Below are positions 60,482-64,000 of a stretch of DNA of 64,000 nucleotides, piece after piece. The notes under the pieces are model-generated. The model made no database searches. It was given only the letters and a program-made list of their open reading frames with translations, and had not been told where the DNA came from. The stretch spans positions 1 to 64,000 of the forward strand of contig NZ_JAGIPR010000011.1 in the NCBI RefSeq assembly GCF_017877355.1, given 5' to 3'. The first letter of the stretch is position 1. Each line of letters opens with the position of its first letter. Both the position numbers and the translations under genes were made by a program. Source of the DNA: Chryseobacterium jejuense (GTDB lineage Bacteria > Bacteroidota > Bacteroidia > Flavobacteriales > Weeksellaceae).

Positions 60482-60940
60482 ATGAAAAAAACTTTTTCGA
60501 TATTATCTATTTTCATTTTATTGATTTTCAGTAATTTATCCATAAACTCATGTGGAAGCAGAGAAGATACCGTGAACTGCTTTCCAAACAATCCAATCAA
60601 TGTTACTTTAAATTTAAACCTTCCTGCATATAACGCATTAAATTATGATGATGGCTGGATTTATGTTAATGAACAACAATCCGGAACCAGAGGGTTAATC
60701 ATAGTTCGTGTTGGAAATACATTTAAGGTTTATGATCGAAATGCTCCTCATTTATGTCCCGATAATGATACTACCCTTGAAGTAAAGGATGATATTGCAA
60801 TTTTATGTCCAAAGGATGGTACCAAATGGATCTTAAGAACCGGTCAGCCATTGGACGGGGCCAAAACCTCTCTTCCTCCTAAGACTTATACTTCTTATAA
60901 TTATGATCCTGCAAGCAAAACTTTAAATATTTATTATTAG
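60482..60940 (+). CDS. Lipoprotein with a degenerate Rieske-like domain
   Basis: A 152-aa protein with a lipoprotein signal (SNLSINSC). The part from about 75 to 125 (NAPHLCP, then CPKDGTKWILRTGQPLDG) has the spacing and GxPLxG end of a Rieske domain, but the CxH and CxxH pairs that bind the 2Fe-2S cluster are broken: HLC in place of CxH and CPKD in place of CxxH. It likely keeps the fold without the cluster. It ends 8 nt before dtd. Confidence 0.7.
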   Translation: MKKTFSILSIFILLIFSNLSINSCGSREDTVNCFPNNPINVTLNLNLPAYNALNYDDGWIYVNEQQSGTRGLIIVRVGNTFKVYDRNAPHLCPDNDTTLEVKDDIAILCPKDGTKWILRTGQPLDGAKTSLPPKTYTSYNYDPASKTLNIYY

Positions 60941-60948
60941 AATAAAAA

Positions 60949-61398
60949 ATGAAGATCGTTATACAAAGAGTCTCTGAAGCCAGTGTAAAAGTAGATGGAA
61001 AAACCGTTGGGGAAATAGGAAAAGGCTTAATGCTGCTGGTAGGCATTGACGAGAATGATGAAAAAACAGATGCAGATTGGCTGGTACAGAAAATACTTAA
61101 TCTGAGGATCTTTGGTGATGAGGATGATAAGCTCAATCTTTCTGTAAAAGATATTTCCGGAGAAATCCTTTGCATCAGCCAGTTTACTCTGATTGCAGAT
61201 TATAAAAAAGGAAACCGCCCTTCTTTCATTAAAGCAGCCAAACCTGATAAAGCCGTTCCTTTATTTGATTATCTTAAAGAAGAAATGGCAAAATCCGGAT
61301 TGAAAACTGAAAGTGGTATTTTCGGAGCAGATATGAAAGTTTCATTAATCAATGACGGGCCTGTAACTATCACTATGGATTCGATTACAAAAAGCTGA
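60949..61398 (+). CDS. dtd: D-aminoacyl-tRNA deacylase
   Basis: A 149-aa enzyme that frees tRNAs from D-amino acids. Key segments: the start MKIVIQRVSEASVKVDG, the SQFTL motif with catalytic Thr, GNRPSF, and the NDGPVTI motif with the Gly-cisPro pair near residue 135. Length is as usual. It lies between the Rieske-like lipoprotein and a membrane protein gene. Confidence 0.95.
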   Translation: MKIVIQRVSEASVKVDGKTVGEIGKGLMLLVGIDENDEKTDADWLVQKILNLRIFGDEDDKLNLSVKDISGEILCISQFTLIADYKKGNRPSFIKAAKPDKAVPLFDYLKEEMAKSGLKTESGIFGADMKVSLINDGPVTITMDSITKS

Positions 61399-61411
61399 TA
61401 ACAGAACACGC

Positions 61412-62008
61412 ATGAAGAACAAAAATATTGTCATCGCTTATTTTGTGGTGACCTTCATTTTCCTGAGTGAAGTTGTTTTAAATTTTAATAAATACAGCTA
61501 TGCCGGATATTACACAGATAAAATTATGAGTTGGCTTTGGCTGGCAATGACAGTTTTTATCATCATTCGGCTTTGGAAGAAAAAAGCAATTAAAGCGTAT
61601 TTTGGACTTTTGGTTGCCGGAATTATTTTGAGTATTCTGCCCATGATGATTCCTTTTTTTGCTCTTGTCAGTTATTTTTCAACCATTGACAGCTACCAGA
61701 GGATTCAACTGGACGATAATTATCGAATTGAGAGACATCGTCCGGGAGCATTAGCTAAACCGCAAATAGCGATTTACAAACAGGAAGGTATTTTTGAAAA
61801 AGAAATGGGTAGAACTCCTTACATTGAAATTTTAGAAAAGGTTTTACAACGCTCATCAATCGATATCCCAAGTGAGGAACGAAATGAACCTATCCAGGAA
61901 GCAAAGCTCGTTAATGCCAATAAAGACAGCATTGGAATTGAATATAAAATCATGAATAAAAAGCAGGTTTTTTATCATAAAATTAATGGAAATCTATTTG
62001 AATATTAG
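61412..62008 (+). CDS. Membrane protein of unknown function
   Basis: A 198-aa protein with three N-terminal hydrophobic helices (about 5-25, 37-50 and 62-88) and a C-terminal soluble domain of about 100 residues (RIERHRPGALAKPQIAIYKQ). No family recognised. The start lies 13 nt after the dtd stop, so it may be the last gene of that transcript, which ends at the hairpin at 62041. Confidence 0.7.
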   Translation: MKNKNIVIAYFVVTFIFLSEVVLNFNKYSYAGYYTDKIMSWLWLAMTVFIIIRLWKKKAIKAYFGLLVAGIILSILPMMIPFFALVSYFSTIDSYQRIQLDDNYRIERHRPGALAKPQIAIYKQEGIFEKEMGRTPYIEILEKVLQRSSIDIPSEERNEPIQEAKLVNANKDSIGIEYKIMNKKQVFYHKINGNLFEY

Positions 62009-62040
62009 TGAGTTTAGATCATCATTACATCCAAATAAAG

Positions 62041-62075
62041 AAATACCTTTCAGCAAAACTGAGAGGTATTTTTTT
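62041..62075 (+). terminator. Terminator after the dtd transcript
   Basis: 13-bp stem AAATACCTTTCAG / CTGAGAGGTATTT (one G-U pair), 5-nt loop, then T-rich tail. Confidence 0.85.
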
Positions 62076-62167
62076 ATAAAAACCAAACCAAATCCTTTAC
62101 ACAAAGGCAAAAGCAATTTGATTATAAAATAAATTCACAAAAACGTGATTTGATTTAATTTTATTAT

Positions 62168-62175
62168 TATTTTTG
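62168..62175 (+). promoter_or_regulatory. -7 element of the subtilase gene
   Basis: TATTTTTG fits TAnnTTTG, 41 nt before the ATG. A TTTG at 62149-62152 lies 15 nt upstream, closer than the ideal 19-21. Confidence 0.45.
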
Positions 62176-62216
62176 ATATTATCCAATCTAATTCACAACC
62201 ATTTAACAAAAATAAT

Positions 62217-63872
62217 ATGAAAACAAAAATCAAACTCCTTACCCTATTGGTGTTCTGTTTCTTCCTTTCATTTGGACAATCTCCATCGGATCGCAGCGCT
62301 AAACAAAATGATCTGATCTATGTATGTTTTTCAAAAGGTCTCTCTTCAGACAAGGATGCACTCAGTAAAAATCCTGAACTGGAAAGATTTGCCAGGGAAA
62401 ACGGAATATCCTTTACTTATGATCTGGGTTTCAACAACGAAAAAATTAACGAAATGATCGCCAGCAGTAAACGGAACGGAAATTCCGGTGAGTCTGTTCA
62501 AAAGCTGAAAAGAATATTTAAAGCCAATGTTCCTGTTCAGGATGATGATACTTTTCAAAGGCTGGCTCAAACTCTTGAAAAATTCCCGGAAATAGAATAT
62601 GTATCAGTAATGAGTAGCACACCTGTTGAACCGCCTTTGGTTAATATGTTTGTAGCAACTCCGGATCTGGAAAGCATACAGACTTATCTGAATGACAACC
62701 CGGGAATCAATGCAAAATACGCATGGTCAAGAGGAATTACCGGACAAAACATCCGTATCCGCGATGTAGAATATGGTTTCTACAAAACCCACGAAATGTT
62801 AACCAACCAGAATTCTATTCAATTGGAGCCTGGCTATTCTCCCAATTCAGGATTAGCTAATAACAACTACCGGGATCATGGGACAGCTGTGGTAAGCATT
62901 TTAGGCTCTGTAAAAGATAATATAGGGCTCACAGGTGCTGTTTACAACGCTTCAGAGATCAAAGGATATATGGAATGGACTACTGTTGGGTATAACAGAG
63001 CTGCAGCGGTAAGCAGATCCATCAATGCGTCTCAGGCGGGGGATATTATTTTATATGAAATGCAGACCGGTGGAAAAGACGGGCAATATTGCCCTGCCGA
63101 GTATAACAGTGTAATCTGGGATCTTACAAAGGCGGCTACAGATTCAGGAATTATCATCATTGCGGCTGCAGGAAATGGAAACCAGGATCTTGATGATCCT
63201 TTCTATGCGACTTACAGAGCAAGAGGAAACAGCGGTGCAATTATTGTAGGTGCAGGAACTCCTAACACTACCCATTCTAAACAAAGCTTCAGTACTTATG
63301 GAAGCAGAGTGGATGTACAGGGATGGGGAAGCAGTGTTCTGGCTGCAGGATATGGATCTTATGCAAAGTATGATAATGATAATAACAGAACTTACAATTA
63401 TTTCAGTGGAACCAGTTCTGCTACTCCTATTGTAGCTTCTGCAGCAGTACTTGTTCAGTCTTTTTACCGTCAGACTACAGGACAGAATTTAACTCCGGCT
63501 GCTATGAGGAGCCTTTTGGTTTCTACAGGAATTCCACAGGGAGGAACTGATGTAAATAAGAAAATTGGCCCGCTTCCGAATGTGAGAAATGCTATTTTAC
63601 AACTGGAAGGTAAGTCTGCAGCTTCTGCTAAAGCTTTACCTGCTCTTGAAGTGAAAATTTATCCTAATCCATCCAGTAATTATATCGCTATTCAAAATGC
63701 TGAAGATAAAAAGCTGGATATTGAAATTATCAATATGAATGGAAGATCAGTGATAAAAAGTACGGTTTCTTCACGTGAAAGAATTAATATATCTGATCTC
63801 CCAATCGGTCATTATATCATCAATATCAATGAAGGCTCAAGACGAGTTGTAGAAAAATTCACTAAATTATAA
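62217..63872 (+). CDS. Secreted S8 subtilase with T9SS sorting domain
   Basis: A 551-aa subtilisin-like serine protease. Signal peptide (FCFFLSFGQ), a pro-region to about 160, then the catalytic domain: Asp183 (IRDVEYGF), His221 (YRDHGTAVVS), the oxyanion Asn in AAAGNGNQ, and Ser400 in SGTSSATP. The C-terminal T9SS type A domain (about 480-551) has EVKIYPNPSSNYIAI and ends VVEKFTKL. It is exported to the cell surface or medium through SprA and probably digests proteins. Confidence 0.94.
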   Translation: MKTKIKLLTLLVFCFFLSFGQSPSDRSAKQNDLIYVCFSKGLSSDKDALSKNPELERFARENGISFTYDLGFNNEKINEMIASSKRNGNSGESVQKLKRIFKANVPVQDDDTFQRLAQTLEKFPEIEYVSVMSSTPVEPPLVNMFVATPDLESIQTYLNDNPGINAKYAWSRGITGQNIRIRDVEYGFYKTHEMLTNQNSIQLEPGYSPNSGLANNNYRDHGTAVVSILGSVKDNIGLTGAVYNASEIKGYMEWTTVGYNRAAAVSRSINASQAGDIILYEMQTGGKDGQYCPAEYNSVIWDLTKAATDSGIIIIAAAGNGNQDLDDPFYATYRARGNSGAIIVGAGTPNTTHSKQSFSTYGSRVDVQGWGSSVLAAGYGSYAKYDNDNNRTYNYFSGTSSATPIVASAAVLVQSFYRQTTGQNLTPAAMRSLLVSTGIPQGGTDVNKKIGPLPNVRNAILQLEGKSAASAKALPALEVKIYPNPSSNYIAIQNAEDKKLDIEIINMNGRSVIKSTVSSRERINISDLPIGHYIININEGSRRVVEKFTKL

Positions 63873-64000
63873 GTAAAAGGCTGGAAGCTATTTTAAGTTG
63901 TATAATAACCAAAAGTATGATAAAGTAATCTCTAAAAAGATAAAAAAATATAACGGCTATTTTTTATGACCTTGATAACTTCCTTCTTCCTGCTCCCAGC
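63873..64000. other. Window edge without a supported gene
   Basis: AT-rich sequence, then a pyrimidine-rich tail (about 63975-64000) that on the minus strand reads as purine repeats of GGAAG type. No gene or terminator seen before the window ends. Confidence 0.4.

Overview
The window looks like a chromosome segment of a Chryseobacterium-like flavobacterium (Bacteroidota, Weeksellaceae). It is AT-rich. Several genes follow the Bacteroidota promoter pattern (TTTG, about 19 nt, TAnnTTTG) and show no clear Shine-Dalgarno sites. It carries SprA and several cargo proteins of the type IX secretion system (T9SS), and both tRNAs lack an encoded CCA end. The genus is inferred from protein style only; I could not search databases.

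Layout. 0-20 kb is core genome: a VanZ-like protein, gcvH, an S74-like surface protein, ruvA-sprA, a LamB-like porin, a malic enzyme/PTA fusion with a BadF-type kinase, then GtrA, a PlsC acyltransferase, a sugar MFS permease and a DUF3810 protein. 20-49 kb is an accessory superlocus for ribosomal peptides. 49.2-54.5 kb is a small type VI secretion cassette (VgrG-metalloprotease, lipoprotein, DUF4280 PAAR-like protein) abutting tandem tRNA-Met(CAT) genes; a 15-nt piece of the tRNA 3' end lies at its far side. 54.5-64 kb returns to core genes: a TlpA-like protein, T9SS cargo, clpX, a HIT protein, greA, dtd and a secreted subtilase.

The superlocus holds three kinds of peptide system. (1) Lanthipeptide-like units: short precursors with a K-rich LSLKK-type leader and cysteine-free cores, a split LanB (glutamylation and elimination parts on separate genes), and large secreted S9/S15 peptidases; no LanC is visible. 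(2) A probable two-peptide GG-leader bacteriocin with a small membrane protein that may give immunity, followed by a membrane protein, a thioredoxin-like protein and a C39-peptidase ABC exporter. (3) A grasp-with-spasm operon (precursor, lipoprotein, ATP-grasp, small coupled ORF, SPASM protein), followed by a C39-like/VKOR/thioredoxin fusion, two cysteine-rich GG-leader peptides, a second C39 ABC exporter and an HlyD adaptor. Two TPR-transmembrane-AraC regulators sit among them.

The most striking content is between the genes. The superlocus holds at least four sets of decayed copies of its own genes: precursor tails, prolyl-oligopeptidase ends, a LanB head, a SPASM fragment and a VKOR 5' end with its promoter. 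This implies repeated duplication and loss of precursor-peptidase-LanB modules. There are also three non-coding elements shared between systems: a ~100-nt leader before both the two-peptide bacteriocin and the grasp-with-spasm precursor, a GATCAATTTCGAYAT palindromic site on both sides of one regulator, and an AGCGGWATCCGAAAAGCT leader before both cysteine-rich peptides. I think these are the best candidates for undescribed biology here.
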